Under the pieces are notes generated by a model. That model was not told where the DNA came from and made no database searches. It worked only from the letters and a program-made list of their open reading frames with translations. Made by a program: the position numbers and the translations under genes. A DNA stretch of 64,000 bases from Anaeramoeba flamelloides (lineage: Eukaryota; Metamonada; Anaeramoebidae), in NCBI GenBank assembly GCA_027625915.1, contig JANTQA010000020.1, positions 682,001 through 746,000 on the forward strand. The letters are read 5' to 3'. Below are positions 1-12,984 of the stretch, in pieces (position 1 is the first letter of the stretch; the number at the start of each line of letters is the position of its first letter).

Positions 1-1024
1 TAAAATATTTTTTTCCAATTCTTTTATGTTTTAAACAAGTTGAACTGATTAAATGAAAGTATGGCAATATTATGTTTATTTTTAATTCTTATTCTGAAGA
101 TAATTATGATTATTAAATTTTTGATTGTTAAAACCTATATGTTTTTTTTCAAATGTTATCTATGTGATTTCTCTACTTTTAGCCAAAAAGCGGAAATATA
201 TTTCTTTATATATATAGAACCAAGACTTTGCAATAAAGCTGACGATCACCTTAAATTGTGAAACAATAAAAGAGAAGAATTTTCAATAGGGAGCCCCAAA
301 ATGTCATCCGTAGGGCATTAAACTTTTACCCAATAAAACATGCACTTTAATTTTCTTCATGTTTAAATAGTACATTTAATTAATTACCCAGTCTATTATC
401 TACAGTCAAATCCATTTCGAAGTATAAACTCTTTGATTTTTTTCGTAAATCCATAAATTTAAAAGAAAATTGTCTAAAATTTCTTAATTATTGTTATTTT
501 TTGATTTTTTTTTTACAAAACATTATTAAAAATTATCTCTATTTTTTAAGATAAATTCTTCCGATTTGTTCCTTCATTTTTAATTTTTTTTTAATAAAAC
601 TTTTAGAAACCCAATCTCAGATTTTACTTTTTCTTTATTGTCTGGTTTGATAATAATTTATATATATATTGATCTTTATTGAAGATTTGGAAATGATAAT
701 GTATTTTAAATCAAGTTTTATGAGACGGAAACAGTTTAATTAAGCAACTGTAAACTAAATTCAAACAGTAAACTTCAAAACCCAGTGAGAAAAATACTAA
801 TTTTGAATCTTCTACAACTTCGAGTAACTTATAAATTTGCCTTTAATCCATTCAAGTGTAAGAATTTTTTTTGCAGAAAAAATCCCAGAATTTTTGATTG
901 TGTCTAAATAATAGTGTTTGAAAGTTAGGAAAGACTCTTCTCGTTCTCATTATCAAGGGATTATTTGTTTTTTTGGAGAAATTATTAATTCATTTTTTAC
1001 ATTTATTTTTCTCATTCTAAAATT
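1..1024. other. Intergenic, no gene recognised
   Basis: AT-rich sequence upstream of the first gene, with many stops in all frames and no recognisable protein, RNA or repeat ends. It probably contains the promoter of the gene that starts at 1025, but I see no distinctive element. Confidence 0.5.
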
Positions 1025-4000
1025 ATGTCAATTGTTAAAATTCAAATCTTATTTCAATTTCCATATGTGAGTTTCCGAGCTGTTAAACACAATCCACAGG
1101 AAGAAGTCATAAACAAAGAAATTGATCAAAAGGATTATTTGCTGCTTATTGGGATCGATGCTGGGGATAACTGCCTTGAATTTCCAATTCAATTAGCTAA
1201 TCTTGACTTCTATGACAAACCATTTTATTTTAGCTGGGTGGATCAGCTTTTCTTTTCAAACGAAACACTAACTTTAGACAGTACTACAAATTCCCAAAAC
1301 GATTCAAAAACACTCTTTAAGGTAATATTTGAAAATTATTTGAACGAATTGAAACAAGAGACTGAATTTCCAAAAAGCGTTAAGAGCTACCAATTGGAAA
1401 TTTTTCACCAAACACCAAAAGAGATCAATCAGGAATTCTTTAAGAATTATGCGCTTGAAAATTTACAAAAGACAAGTATAACAACCCCAATTTCACTCGG
1501 ACCGCAAACCAAGGATTCCTTGATCACAAAAAACAGAAACAATAGTGTGAATATCATAAACAATCATAACGGAACTTTTGGGTTCATTCAATCTTGCAAG
1601 GTAAACTTTATTTTCTTTTTTTCTTCGTCTGATTTTCGTCTTTGTTTTTTTTTTTTCTTTATTTCTTGGTTCCAATTCTTTTAATTTAATTTTAGGCATA
1701 CAGGTAAGTGTTTCAATCTCAGCAAATATAATGCATTAGATTTTGTATCGAAAATTTCTTGAAACAATACACTCTCAACACTTTATTAAATGAGAAGAAA
1801 TTTTCACTTCTTCTTTATTTGTTTTTTCATTTGTTCTTGTTAAAAATACTCCATACTGAACTTACTTAACTATTGTCTCAAAATAAAAGCCATGTTTCTT
1901 TTTTCGATAAAACTTACAAATTAAATGATGATCGAACACTTCAATAGACCAAAAGTATATATTACCATTCGAGAAAAAAAGTTAAACACAATTTTTAAGG
2001 GTCGAGTCAATAAGGCAAAAAATAATTTTCTAAAATGGAAGAAATTTCTTAGTAATTTTTATGAGTGCCTAATTAAATTCAAAAACCAACCAACCTATGA
2101 TGTACGATCGATCTCGAACAATGAAAACTAAGTATGAGGACATTTTTAGAAAAAAAACACCAAAGAACAAAACTCAATTTCCAATTAGAATGGTTAGAAT
2201 TCATAATTTTGAAAACAACAGAGTTCATTTTGAAGTGTCAATCTTTGGAGATTTTTGATATCTCTAAAATTTTTTTTTCATTTTTTTCATTTCCAAATGA
2301 GTTATTTTTATCGAAAGAATATCACAAAATTCTTGCTCTTCCAAATTTATTGGTTGAAAAATAACCACAAATTAGATCAAATCGAATTAAATTGATTATG
2401 CACTTTTAGAAAACAATTTGTTCTAAATTGAAGAAATTTAAGCATTTTGAAATGTAAAATAAGAAAGTCAAATGAATTTTTTTTTCAAAGACTGATTTTT
2501 ATATTGTTGAAAATTTTGAATTGAATTTTATTGTTAAGGATTAGATGAAAAATCATTTAATCTTGTAATGAAAGAAATTTCAAGTGACTAAATTTGTCGC
2601 TTTAATTTCAAAGAGCGTTTGAAATAGACACAGCGATTTGAAATATTCGAATCTTAATTTAGTTTGTAAAAAAAGTGAATAGAATAAAGAATAGAGCAGT
2701 TGTGTAATTTATAACGAACATTGTTTAAAAATACAAACAATTGCTTAATTTAAAATATATATTGCTTAAAAAGAAATATTTTTAGGCAATCATACCTATT
2801 GCCTAATTAGCAATATTTTAAACAATTTTATGTTATGTAAGCAAAAAGAATTGAAACTATTCCAAATAATTGGAAAATTTATTTATAAAAAGAACTTGTT
2901 TTGACAAATAAGAAATATCGAAAAATTGATAATAAAAGAATCATTTTAAAAAATTCAAAAAATAAAAATTTACTATTATGTTACTCTAAAATGTTCAACA
3001 TTTCAAATAAAAAATTTTTTTGATCAATAATCCAAATTTTACTTTTTTATTGATAAAATAATATCCAATAGATATTAAATTTTTATCTCTCATGTAAGAT
3101 TTATTTATTTTTCAATTATAACTAATTATTATTTTTTTTGGAATAGTTAAAAAATACTAAAATAAAAAAGTAAAATAGCAAAATAACAAAAAAAAAAAAA
3201 AAAAAAAAAAACACCAAAAAGATAAACTAATATTTTGTAAAAAAATGATTTTAGTAAAATACATTTTTAATAAATTTTAAAATTTTTTATTATAAATAAT
3301 AAAGCTAATGAAAGTTTCTCTTATCGTTTGACCCCTTTATTAATCAAAGTTCTGATTTGCTGAAAAATTCAAAAAAAGAAAAAATTGGCAAATAATCCAA
3401 TAAAATTGGGAACTTATAAAAGAAAAAACAATTTTTTTAACTAAAAATTATTAATAAAATTAATCTTTAAAAACAAAATCTTGAATAAAATTGAATTTAA
3501 GGGAAATAAGTTCAATTTTATGAAATATGTTCTTTCTATTAAACAAATGATTTATTAATTGCTCAATAATTGTCTGAATTGTTCAGTTTATCGAATGATT
3601 GCGAATAAAACAATCAATTGTGTAAATTATTTTTATTTCGCAATAGAAAATATATTACACAATATTAATTCTTTATTACGCAACCACTGTTTCTTTTCCA
3701 CAAACCAATTATACTTTTACGAAACAACTCTAATATTTCAAAAAAAAAAATGACAAATACTCTTTTCCAAATAATTTGTGCCGAAAAGTTTAATCTGTAT
3801 TTCAAAATAAAAATCGTATTTTTTTTTGTTATATAAGACTTATACATTAACCAATCAAAGAAACAGACAAAAAACCCTTAATTATAAATGATATTGGTTT
3901 CTTAAAGTTCTATTATTTAAAAAAAAATTCTCAAAATAAAGGATCAAATCGGAAGCATTTATCTCAAAAAATATAGTTAATTTTTGATATAATATTTACA

Positions 4001-4856
4001 AAAATCAAAAAAATAAAAAAATTTCAAAAAAATTGAGAATATTACCGAAAATTTTTCAAAACAAGTTTGCATTCCTAATTTAAAAGTTATCCAAAATATC
4101 AAGGAATGGATCATCAAAATTGATTTTTACTTGGGTATATTACTGTGTAGTAAATTGGATGTTAAAGTGGAACAAGAAGAAAAAAAAGCACCGATTATAT
4201 TTTGAAAACCGGACTAGAGTCTTTTAGGCATTATTTTGATCACTGTACAGAAAAAAATATACAAGTTAAATATAATTTTTGTGATAAACTTGAAGTCTCT
4301 TAATTCAAAGGAATGTGTGTATGTCTGGGTGACTGGGGGTTATTTGGTTTGATTCCCCTTTTCCCTAATAACATGTTGAGTCTTATTGATTAAAAAGTAT
4401 TCTGTGGTAAAATCATTGATTTAATTAAAGTTCATTTTCCTAATTTCATGTTGAGTCATGTTATCCAGTTAAAATTCTATGGCGGTGCCAGAGATTTCTT
4501 TTCTGTTCATTTTCCACAATAATTCATCTATATCATCTTTGACTATTATTTTGAAGTAAAAGTTTTGACTTTTTGATTTGTTTTTTCTAATGTCTTCTGG
4601 TTCTCTCATATCTTTTAGGCTCCTATATAAAGTGGTTTACCTGATCAACTTTCTTTTTACAATACATGAATATTTTTGAATATCGGTATTTTTTCCGATC
4701 TTTATGTGTATCTATTCAAACTGTTACATAATTGTTTCAGTTTGAATACAATTGTTGATGATTTCCAGTTAAAGTACCGAATTTTTCTTTCAATTTTTCT
4801 GGGAATTGGCTAATTTTGAAGTAAAATTTTGAATTGGAGTTTACATTATTCAGACA

Positions 4857-4887
<31 letters not shown>

Positions 4888-6482
4888 ACATTATTTAATA
4901 ACATCTTTTAACTTTCTTTCTTGATTATTTAAAATAAAGTTTATTCCTAAAAATAATAGACTTTGATAATAATTTTGAAACTCAATCTAAAGCAAAGAAA
5001 TTCTTTTTTCTAATTCCTTATTTTTACTACATGTACTACCCCCCCCCAAAAAAAAAAAAAAAAAAACAATTGTTTTTAGGAAAATCAATGTGAGGAATTC
5101 ATAATCCAAGATAAAAAATATTCAGAAACATTATACCAAACTATAGGTGATGCCATTCAATTAAATTTCAAGCATTTTTTTTCTAAAAGTTGGATAAATT
5201 CGCATCAAGAGCTTATATTTTGGATGTTATATATAAAGACTATCAAAAACTATCTGTATGTTGAAATACCTTTAAATAAAACCATTGATTATACAAATAA
5301 GGAATTAAATAATTATGATGATTATGATGATTATTATAAGATAGTTAATGATAAATTACGAATTTATTCAATTTTTTTTAAAGAGATTTCTGACAATTAT
5401 TGTAAAGATTTTGTAGAAACAGTATTTAATTCTTTAAAGGGTAATATTAATTTTAAAATCGATATAATAAATCTTTTTGGGTATATTCTACATTTTAACA
5501 GTGAATTAATTACAAATGAATTCAAAAAAAAAATGCCCGAAATTAAATTAAATTTTTATAAATCATTTAACTCTTTTGTTTTCAATGTTGATTTTGAATA
5601 TCAATTTTCCGAAAAAAACGAAAATTTTTCTCAGAAAGTGAGTAATTTATCCTCTAAAAATAAAAATGAAAACGAAAATTTTAGTAAAAATGATAATGAT
5701 AATTATAACGATAATAATGATAATGATAATGATGATGATGATGATGATGATGAATTAAATAATAATATTGAAAACAATCCCCAAAGAAATGAAAAAAAAC
5801 CCAAAAAAAGAATTGAAAAAAAAAGAAAAAAAAATCCAAAAAGAAGTAATAATTTATCAAAAATTAAAAAGGAAAAAAGTGAAAAAAATCAATCAAATGA
5901 AACAATTGAATCTTATTATTTAAAAGTAGCCTATGAAAAAGAAAATTCAAAAGGTGATTTCAAAAACTCAGAAAATATAACTCAGCCGGAACTGGAATTG
6001 CTTTTTATAATAAAAGATATAGACAAAACATATGTAAGTAATTTAAATACTTTTTTTTTTTTTTTTTTTTTTTTACTAATTAATTTTATTTTTATTATTA
6101 TTATTTTTTAAAATAATTTAATTTTTATATTCTTATTAAATACACATTTTCATTTATTGGATTTTTTCTTTGTTTTTTTTTACTTTTTATTAATCCTTTA
6201 TAGAAAAAAGAAATAATTTTTTATTCATTTGCTGATAACGTTAACCTTGAAATTACAAAATCTTGCAAGAACCAGAAAGAAATAATATCACATACACTTA
6301 AAAACATTAAAATAATTAATAGTAAACAAAATAGCATAATATTTAAGAAAGAAAGCAAAAAATTAAAACAAAATGTAATTATTTTAATTATCAAATACCA
6401 AAAAAATCATATTATTATTAAACCCAAGTATATTAAAAGCGAAGAATATATTTTTAAAATACCCTTACAAAAACAAAAATAA
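1025..6482 (+). CDS. Unrecognised protein, three exons, about 602 aa
   Basis: I do not recognise the family. Exons inferred from frame and GT-AG sites are 1025-1600, 5080-6033 and 6204-6482; all junctions are phase 0, giving 192, 318 and 92 codons. The first exon ends at a GTAAAC donor. The second opens after a pyrimidine-rich acceptor ending TTTTTAG at 5079, continues in frame upstream of the ATG at 5224, and ends at a GTAAGT donor. The last exon ends at TAA. Exon 1 has ordinary codon use and encodes a mixed alpha/beta-looking sequence beginning MSIVKIQILFQFP. Exon 2 carries an Asn/Asp-rich stretch (about 5640-5780) followed by a Lys/Arg-rich stretch (about 5785-5890), both likely disordered. 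Intron 1 is about 3.5 kb and holds two transposon copies (1999-2470 and 3760-4245). Alternative: exons 2 and 3 could belong to a separate gene, but the phases support one. Confidence 0.6.
1999..2470 (+). mobile_element. TTAA-family MITE N, partial copy
   Basis: This matches, in inverted orientation, the element at 26918-27606, including the terminal GGGTCGAGTCA preceded by TTAA at 1995-1998. The body match runs through about 2470 (for example the shared segments around 2134-2200 and 2290-2440). The far terminus is not recognisable, so this copy looks truncated or diverged. It sits in intron 1 of the unrecognised gene. Confidence 0.6.
3760..4245 (+). mobile_element. TA-flanked MITE B, copy 1
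   Basis: About 486 bp, similar along its length to 37363-37827. Both are bounded by TA dinucleotides (here 3758-3759 and 4246-4247). The right end reads as GATCACTG next to TA, and the left and right ends are loose inverted repeats containing CCAAATAAT. TA target duplication and CAGTG-like ends are typical of Tc1/mariner-derived MITEs. It has no coding capacity and lies in intron 1 of the gene at 1025-6482. Confidence 0.6.
4860..5066. repeat. Homopolymer tracts before an acceptor
   Basis: T(22) or so near 4859-4880 and C(9)A(19) near 5039-5066, ending close to the 3' splice site used by exon 2 of the upstream gene. Run lengths are likely polymorphic or imprecisely sequenced. Confidence 0.6.
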
Positions 6483-8094
6483 AAATCATAATTATCGAAA
6501 ATAAATGGCCATGCTTCGTTATATAATCGAAAATTTTCTTTCAGACAATCAAATAAATTAAAATATGGGCAAAAATATGTTTTAATTCTTATCATAACAA
6601 TAAAATATAAAAAAAAAAGTTTTTTATTTGATAAATTTTTACTTTTGTTTACTAGTTTTTAGAACCACGATAAGATGTTGGATTTTTTTTTTTTTTTTTT
6701 TTTTTTTGTTATTTGCCTTTTTTGTCAACTATTACGTGTAGTACTTTTTGTTAAAATTTGGAATATTGCTTTTGGATTATGTATAATTTATATTTTCTTT
6801 ATTATGTGTCAACCAAAAGAAGTCAATTCTAAACTTTCCTTTTTTGGTGTCAAGTAACATTTATAGTATGGAACAAATCCACTTTTAGTGATTATACATT
6901 TAAATTGATTTGAGAAAGACTTTTTAGTGATTTTCCATCTGTCTTAGTTGTTTATTGTTTTTATGAAATATTATAAAATTTGTCTCATAAAAACTACTCT
7001 CACGTATTTCAGATAAAATGGCGGATTTTTTTTTACATTTCAGAAAAAAATCATGTTTTTTAATTGAGATATTAGTTAATTTACACCAAAAAATTAAGTA
7101 AAAATTAATACTAATTAAATTAATGTCTATGGTATTTATTTCAAAATATATTCATTGGAATATTTCCAAAAAAAAAAAAAAAACACTTTTTTTGATAAAA
7201 TAATATATGATAACTTTATGTTAAAAACTGGAGAATTTGAAAGGATACAAATGATTTTTAAAATAAAAAAAAATACAGTTATTATATTTTTTTTACTTCT
7301 ATTGGGAAAATTTGTTGAGATCAAAAAAGTTATAAAAATGTTTTTTTTAAATCAAAATAATAAATAGCAATTTTCAACTCCTAAACAATATCAGATAAAA
7401 TTGAAGATCAGAAATCTTATTATATTTGATTTTTTCTAATACTATACTATCAAATAAATCAAATTATAGCCAATAACCAATAAACGGTAGTTAATGAAAT
7501 TGTTTATATAATTTGCATTTTGGTAATTTCGTTTAATAAATAAATTTTAAAATAAATTTGCCCAACTTTTTTGGAAATTAATTATTTTTTGAGATAGAAA
7601 TTATATTTAAATCTTTCTATTTTAGATTTTCTTTTTTTTATAATTGAACTTTAAGATAAGAATATAATAGTTATTTATGATTTATTGTCAATTTCATTAT
7701 TTTACTGTCTGAGATATCAAGAAAAAAGAAACATAGAGTTTTAATTTTAATACAAGTTACAAAAAGGTTGGAACAGGTTGTTTTAACAAGAGTACCTAAA
7801 TTTTATAATTATAAAAATTTTGATTTTTCAATTATAGTGACATTCTTTGAATAAAAATGGAAAAAGGATTCTGTTTTATCTTTCAGTCATCACTATTAAT
7901 TCTCTATCTATTTATATTTCTTTTTTATCTATTTTTCTAGAATTTCACCAAGTTGTGCCCTAATTGGACAATTGGGGCAAGTGTAATACTTCCTTGGAAT
8001 TAAGATCTTAAACTCTACAGTGGAAAGATTTTAATAATTTGTTCAGTTCTCCCAAAGATCAAATCATTTTTTCTGTTTTATTAATTTTCTTATA
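6483..8094. other. Intergenic with one MITE
   Basis: No gene recognised. The middle (about 7007-7590) is a copy of transposon family K. The rest is AT-rich sequence with poly-T runs (for example near 6687-6707). The last 150 bases presumably carry the LAMTOR1 promoter and 5' leader. Confidence 0.5.
7007..7590 (+). mobile_element. MITE family K, copy 1 (uninterrupted)
   Basis: This matches 53060-53506 followed by 54546-54690, where a Tc1-like element interrupts the second copy. Termini are imperfect inverted repeats related to TCCAAAAAAGTKGG. The copy is uninterrupted across the position equivalent to the Tc1 insertion (about 7445), so it serves as an empty-site reference. No coding capacity. 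Confidence 0.55.
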
Positions 8095-11000
8095 ATGGGT
8101 TGTGTTCCTTCAAAAAGCCAAGAAAAGCCAAAACCAGAATTTCGTGAGCGTAAGAATGAGTCAATTCCAAAAACAAAAAAAACAAACAAAGAACACACAA
8201 GCACATCAAACAGGAATATTCAGTATTCAAGTTCAAAGGAAATTCAAAAACTAAAACAAAATAAGTAAATTGTATTCATAAAAAAGGATTACCTTAAACT
8301 TTTTTTTTTTTTTTTTTTTTTATGAAATACAACACCAAACACACTACTAAACAATTTTTAAACAACAACAACTTGTGATCGAAAAAACCAATAATAAATA
8401 ACTAGCAAAAATTCTAATTTTGGAAAATCCTATACTGATCGTCGTTTTGCTGAAGAAGATCTTGCAGAAGCTATTCTATTCAACGCAAGACAAAGCCTTG
8501 TTGATTTACACTACTCCCCTTCAAACTATGGAATCGAAAAAGACAACGAAAAAGATCTCTCCGATAAGTAATCATTTTTCTTCATCACACTTCAATTTTT
8601 TCATTTTTCTTTTTTTATTTGTTAATTTGGGGGTCTTTTTTTTTAAAAACAAAGCTCAAAAAAAGAAAAAATTATTAAGACCTTAGCGAAGAGAAATTGA
8701 AACCAGACCTAGGAATTTAGAAAATTGAATTTCAATCATACAAACAAATAAATTGCTTTATAATTTTCTTCATAATTAATCACGACAACGTAAAATGATC
8801 TTTTAAGAAATAATGTTAAAAATTGAATTTTGTTAGTAAAAAATAAACTAGCATTGAATTAAATAACGAAGGTTTTTTATACCAATATTTTTTACATTGT
8901 TAAATTTGCTAGTTGACAGCCCATTTTTAAAAAAATATGAATACAAAGTTGCACAATTATCTATAAAACTTTAACAAATCTTTGTCGCATATTTTACAGC
9001 ACTTTTACGACTTTTTTTTGGTCACACATTTTCAAAGCAAAGTTATTTAATGAGGTACGTTCCAAACGAATCCTTCAGATACATGGCAAATACTGTTCTT
9101 TTGTTCTATTGGTTAAAGTTTTAGCGAATTTTTTATTCACAGATTAAAATAATTTTTACTTGCAAAAAATGACAGTTTTTTTTGGTTTTATTTTTCATTC
9201 CATTACATAATACCCAAGACCAAGTTCTTAAAAATTCAATTAAAAAGGGGCTTATCCAATAAACACTTTAAAAAAAAAATCAAAAATCTGGAAAGCCCAA
9301 ACACCTTAAGGACTATCTGAATTTTATGCTCTGTGAGCATTGAAATACAAATCAGTAAATAAATTAAGACCTTTAAAATATAGTGAATTGAGGGAAAGTC
9401 AAAATATTGCCAATTTTTAGCAATTTAAGATTTTGACTAAAATCATTTATTGATCCAAAAACTTTTCGAAAAATCCGAACAAAGCAAGGCAAAAATAAAA
9501 AGCTATTTTTTTTGATATTGGGAAAATGTCACTCCACTTTCTTTTCAAATGGGTGACTACACTCGCCACCAACTCTAACATACTTCAATATAAAGTGGAG
9601 TGACATTTTCCCAATATCATTTTGGAAGTCGAAAATTTTGAGTGAAAAATTTGGATTTGGAAAGTAAATTTTTTTTGCCTTCCTCAAAAACAACCTAAAT
9701 TTTACATTTTAACAAGATCTATTAACTCAACATTCTTTTGAGTTCATAATTCGTGTTGTGGGTATAAAAGTAATAGCCACTGGGAATAAAATTCGAATAA
9801 TCCTTAAGGGACTAGTCTCTATTAAATTTTTTTAGGTAAATTTAATAGAGATTTAGAATTTTTTTTGTCAATTACTTAGATTTGAAATCAAAGTGAAAAA
9901 CTGCTTTGTATAGTAATGAAATCTCGATAAATGACATTCATTAAATTTAGTTATTGTTTTTATAGAAATAAAAAATTTTTCCTTTTTTTCGCTTTCTTGA
10001 AAGTTGCCTTTTTTCAACTTTTCGCAAAAATACAAAAAATAAAAAAAAAATATGAGCAAGAAAGCAAAACCTTGTTGTGTTTGTGGAAGACCTACAAAAA
10101 ATAGTTTGAAAAATAAACCCGAAAAGTTTTTTTGGATTTGCATGAAAAAACAGTTTGATTCGAAAAAAATATACAATATATGCTTTACTCAAAATAAAAG
10201 ATTTTCTTTCTTTTCCAGTACCATTCTTTTTTTTTCATTAATCTACTTTTTGAGTTTACAAACTTTTGTTTTTGTTGAATTTGAAGTTTTTAAAAGTATT
10301 CCCAAATTACCATTCCAAAAGTTTTTGTCAGAGTCAAAAAAAATAAAAGAAAAGAATAAGAACTATTTTTTTAAAAAGTAATCATTGATAAAACAAATTG
10401 AGTTCTTTATAGAGTAAAGTTGGATGAACAGAAGTGAAAGAGATAATATTCACCAGTTTTAAATTATTTTTTCGTTTTTCAAAATGAGAATAAATATTAT
10501 TTTTGAGAAAATAATTAAATCCAAAATTAATCAAAAAATTCTTACTGTTGAGAGAAAAATGTTGGACACAGAAAAATAGTTGGACACCAATTTTAATTGG
10601 GAACATTACTGAAAATGATTTATAATTTCAATTGTTTGTGAAATAACTCAAGAAAATAACAATAATCTACTTGTTAGAATAACGATTAATGTAATTCTAC
10701 TTTTTCAAAACCTTATCTCTTATAATCTAAAGCAAGTTTAAAAATTACCATTTCCAGAATTAATAGTAAACTTTACTACAACTTGGGATTTTGTTAAAAT
10801 AGCAAGATCTACTTTAGTTATCAACCATTCAAATGAGTATTCTACTCACACCACAGATTAATGAACTTGTAACACCTTTAAACCTGGATTTATATGAAAT
10901 TCACCTAGTTATCAATAGGATTTGATTTTCAATTTTACTAATGTTCCCAATTAAAAATGGTGTCCAACCATTTTTCTGTGTCCAACATTTTCCTCTCAAC

Positions 11001-11782
11001 AGTTATCCGATAAAGATATTTTTTTTTTAAAAAAAAAATTTAAAATTAACTTTTTTTGAAAGAATTGTAAAATTTTAAAAAAACAAGAACTCAAAGTTCT
11101 AACATTTAAAAAACCTGTCTATTTTCAATTTTAAACATACTTCTAAAAAAGGATTCCTTATTTAGTTATTGGTCAAAAAAAAAAAATTAATAGAGACTAG
11201 TCCCTTAAAAGAAATTTGAAAAAAAAGTAAAAAGTATCAAAAATAAAAAAAAATTTCGTTTATTTTGAGATTCAATGATTGTTCAAAACATTATTTTTTC
11301 CATTTTTTACAAAAATTTTTGAAATTATTTTTTATTTTAACTATTTGTAATTCATAAATATAAAATACCCCCCCTCTTCTTTATCTTTATATACCTATAT
11401 TTATTTACTCTTTTACTAAAATTACTGTTTTTATTTAATTGTTTTTCTAATTCTAAATAATTAAAAATCAAACAACAACAAACATTTAATATTAAATAAA
11501 TTCAACAGCGATTCTTTAGATGAAAATGGATTAATAAATGAATATTCATTATTTGATTTTCCTAAAAATAAAAAACAAAAAAAAGAAAATTTAATTGAAA
11601 TATTCAATCAACCAACTCTCTCACAAAAAGAAAAGCAGTTTTTGGGAAATGTAGGAAAAGAAATGTTAGATACGATTAATAAAATAAAAGTTAATAATAT
11701 AGATAATTTAGTTCTCACTTTTGAAATTGATGAATCATCAGAAGAATTAATGATAAATAAAAATAAATCAAAAAAAAAATAA
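8095..11782 (+). CDS. LAMTOR1: LAMTOR1/p18-like Ragulator scaffold, 201 aa
   Basis: The likely role is the lipid-anchored scaffold of the Ragulator complex, which holds Rag GTPases and mTORC1 signalling on late endosome or lysosome membranes. Exons are 8095-8264, 8406-8567 and 11509-11782; both introns begin GTAA and end AG, and the split codons (AA|C at each junction) join in frame. The protein starts MGCVPSKS: Gly2 is a myristoylation site and Cys3 a probable palmitoylation site, as in animal LAMTOR1 (MGCCYSS). Exon 2 contains TDRRFAEEDLAEAILFNARQ, aligning with the family's helix before IIDV. Exon 3 ends with a segment like the family C-terminus (TINKIKVNNIDNLVLTFEID versus [20 protein letters not shown]), then an Asp/Lys-rich tail. 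Human LAMTOR1 is 161 aa. Intron 2 (2.9 kb) is mostly nested transposons. The family call rests on my own alignment from memory. Confidence 0.8.
9310..9803 (+). mobile_element. TTAA-flanked MITE F, copy 1
   Basis: 494 bp, bounded by TTAA at 9306-9309 and 9804-9807. Terminal inverted repeats are GGACTATCTGAATTTTAT and its near complement ending ATTCGAATAATCC. A second copy lies at 63183-63689. The centre holds a strong hairpin (9514-9622) whose stem includes TGTCACTCCACTTTC. It lies in intron 2 of LAMTOR1 and abuts element E, sharing one TTAA with it. Confidence 0.8.
9808..11204 (+). mobile_element. TTAA-flanked element E with a nested insert
   Basis: Ends are GGGACTAGTCTCTATTAA and its inverse complement, flanked by TTAA at 9804-9807 and 11205-11208. 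The short copy at 33944-34113 shares the ends and about 50 subterminal bases at each side. This long copy contains a TTA-flanked MITE (10545-11002) and about 0.9 kb of its own sequence, with no convincing transposase. It is in intron 2 of LAMTOR1. Confidence 0.75.
10545..11002 (+). mobile_element. Harbinger-type MITE nested in element E
   Basis: 458 bp with terminal inverted repeats of about 65 bp starting CTGTTGAGAG and containing TGTTGGACACAGAAAAAT. The repeats are flanked by TTA on both sides (10542-10544 and 11003-11005). A 3-bp TTA/TAA duplication is the signature of the PIF/Harbinger superfamily. No coding capacity. It interrupts element E and is therefore younger than it. Confidence 0.8.
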
Positions 11783-12984
11783 TCAAATTATTCTTCAAAA
11801 ACAATTTTTACAATATAAAATAAATTATTTTTATTTTTAGACATTAAATTTATTTTATAATTTTAAATTTAAAAAATATTAAAAATTACAAAAATTTAAA
11901 TCAATATATATTATTTTATAATATATATATATAAAGAAAATAAATAAGTGTAATTGAAAAAAAAAAAAATAAAAGTAAATCCATTTATATTTAATATTAG
12001 GTTTTGTTAAATATAAAAATCTAAACAAAACATTCGTTAATTTTACAATTTTTTTATTATTATTTATTGCGTATTTCATTTAAAATAAAAACAACAATTT
12101 GTTATTATTATTGTTGAAGAAGTGTAAATTACACTCTGAAAAACCCTTTTAATTAAACTTCCCTAAAAGGAAATTTATGTCTAAAATCCTAGATTTCAAC
12201 AATTGTTCAAGGGAAAGGTACACAAATTTTTCTTCATGATTCAAAAAAAAAAGCAAAAAATTGAAAAGAAAAAAGGAAAAAAGAAACAGAAAAAAAAAGA
12301 TAAAAAAAAGAATTAATTTGGAAAAAATCAAAAAAAAAATCAATGCTATCTTTAATTTAGAGCACCCAAAATCACAGTCGCGATACTTTTGATTAATTTG
12401 ATTTAATTTTGATAATTGATTATGAAGTTTCAGTTTGGGGATAATCGCTGTTTAAGTTGTTGTAAATTGTTTTATCTTTTTTTTTTGTGATCTGATTTGA
12501 TTTAAATCCTTTGGTATTTTTAGCCTTTGATTTTGAATTTTTTATTTTCAAGTTACCCATACTTTGATGTTTTGGTTTCTCCAACATTATTAAATAACTA
12601 GTTGTTTTTTTCTCCTTGTAATTCTTCTTTTCAATAATAAAGAAAATTCAATGTATTAAAAAATAGAAAAAAATTTTTTTTAAAAAAAACTTTGTTGAGA
12701 TCGAATAATAGACAAGTGAAAAATTATTAAACTTACAATACAAAGACCTGTGTTTCATTCATCTTAGCGATATTATTTTTGATTCTTTATGTATTTCTCA
12801 TAAAGTTATAAAATCCAACAGGATGTAAATTTAATTCAGAATCTTTCATTTAATGTATATAATCACAAATTCTTTTAAAAAAAAGATGTGTTTAGAGATT
12901 AAATATTTTTTGAGTGTAAAATTCAACATATATGAGCCATTTAACTGCAAAAAAATCTACTTCAACTATACAATCAAAATAGTC

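Noticed and set aside
1696-1703. Possible 8-base micro-exon between AG and GTAAGT in intron 1 of the first gene
   Set aside because: Including it would shift the frame of the following exon, whereas 1600 joins 5080 directly in phase 0.
10052-10381. Open frame starting MSKKAKPCCVCGRP, suggestive of a zinc knuckle
   Set aside because: It lies inside transposon E, has no second Cys/His pair, and becomes low-complexity Phe/Lys sequence. Overlapping reverse frames are equally long.
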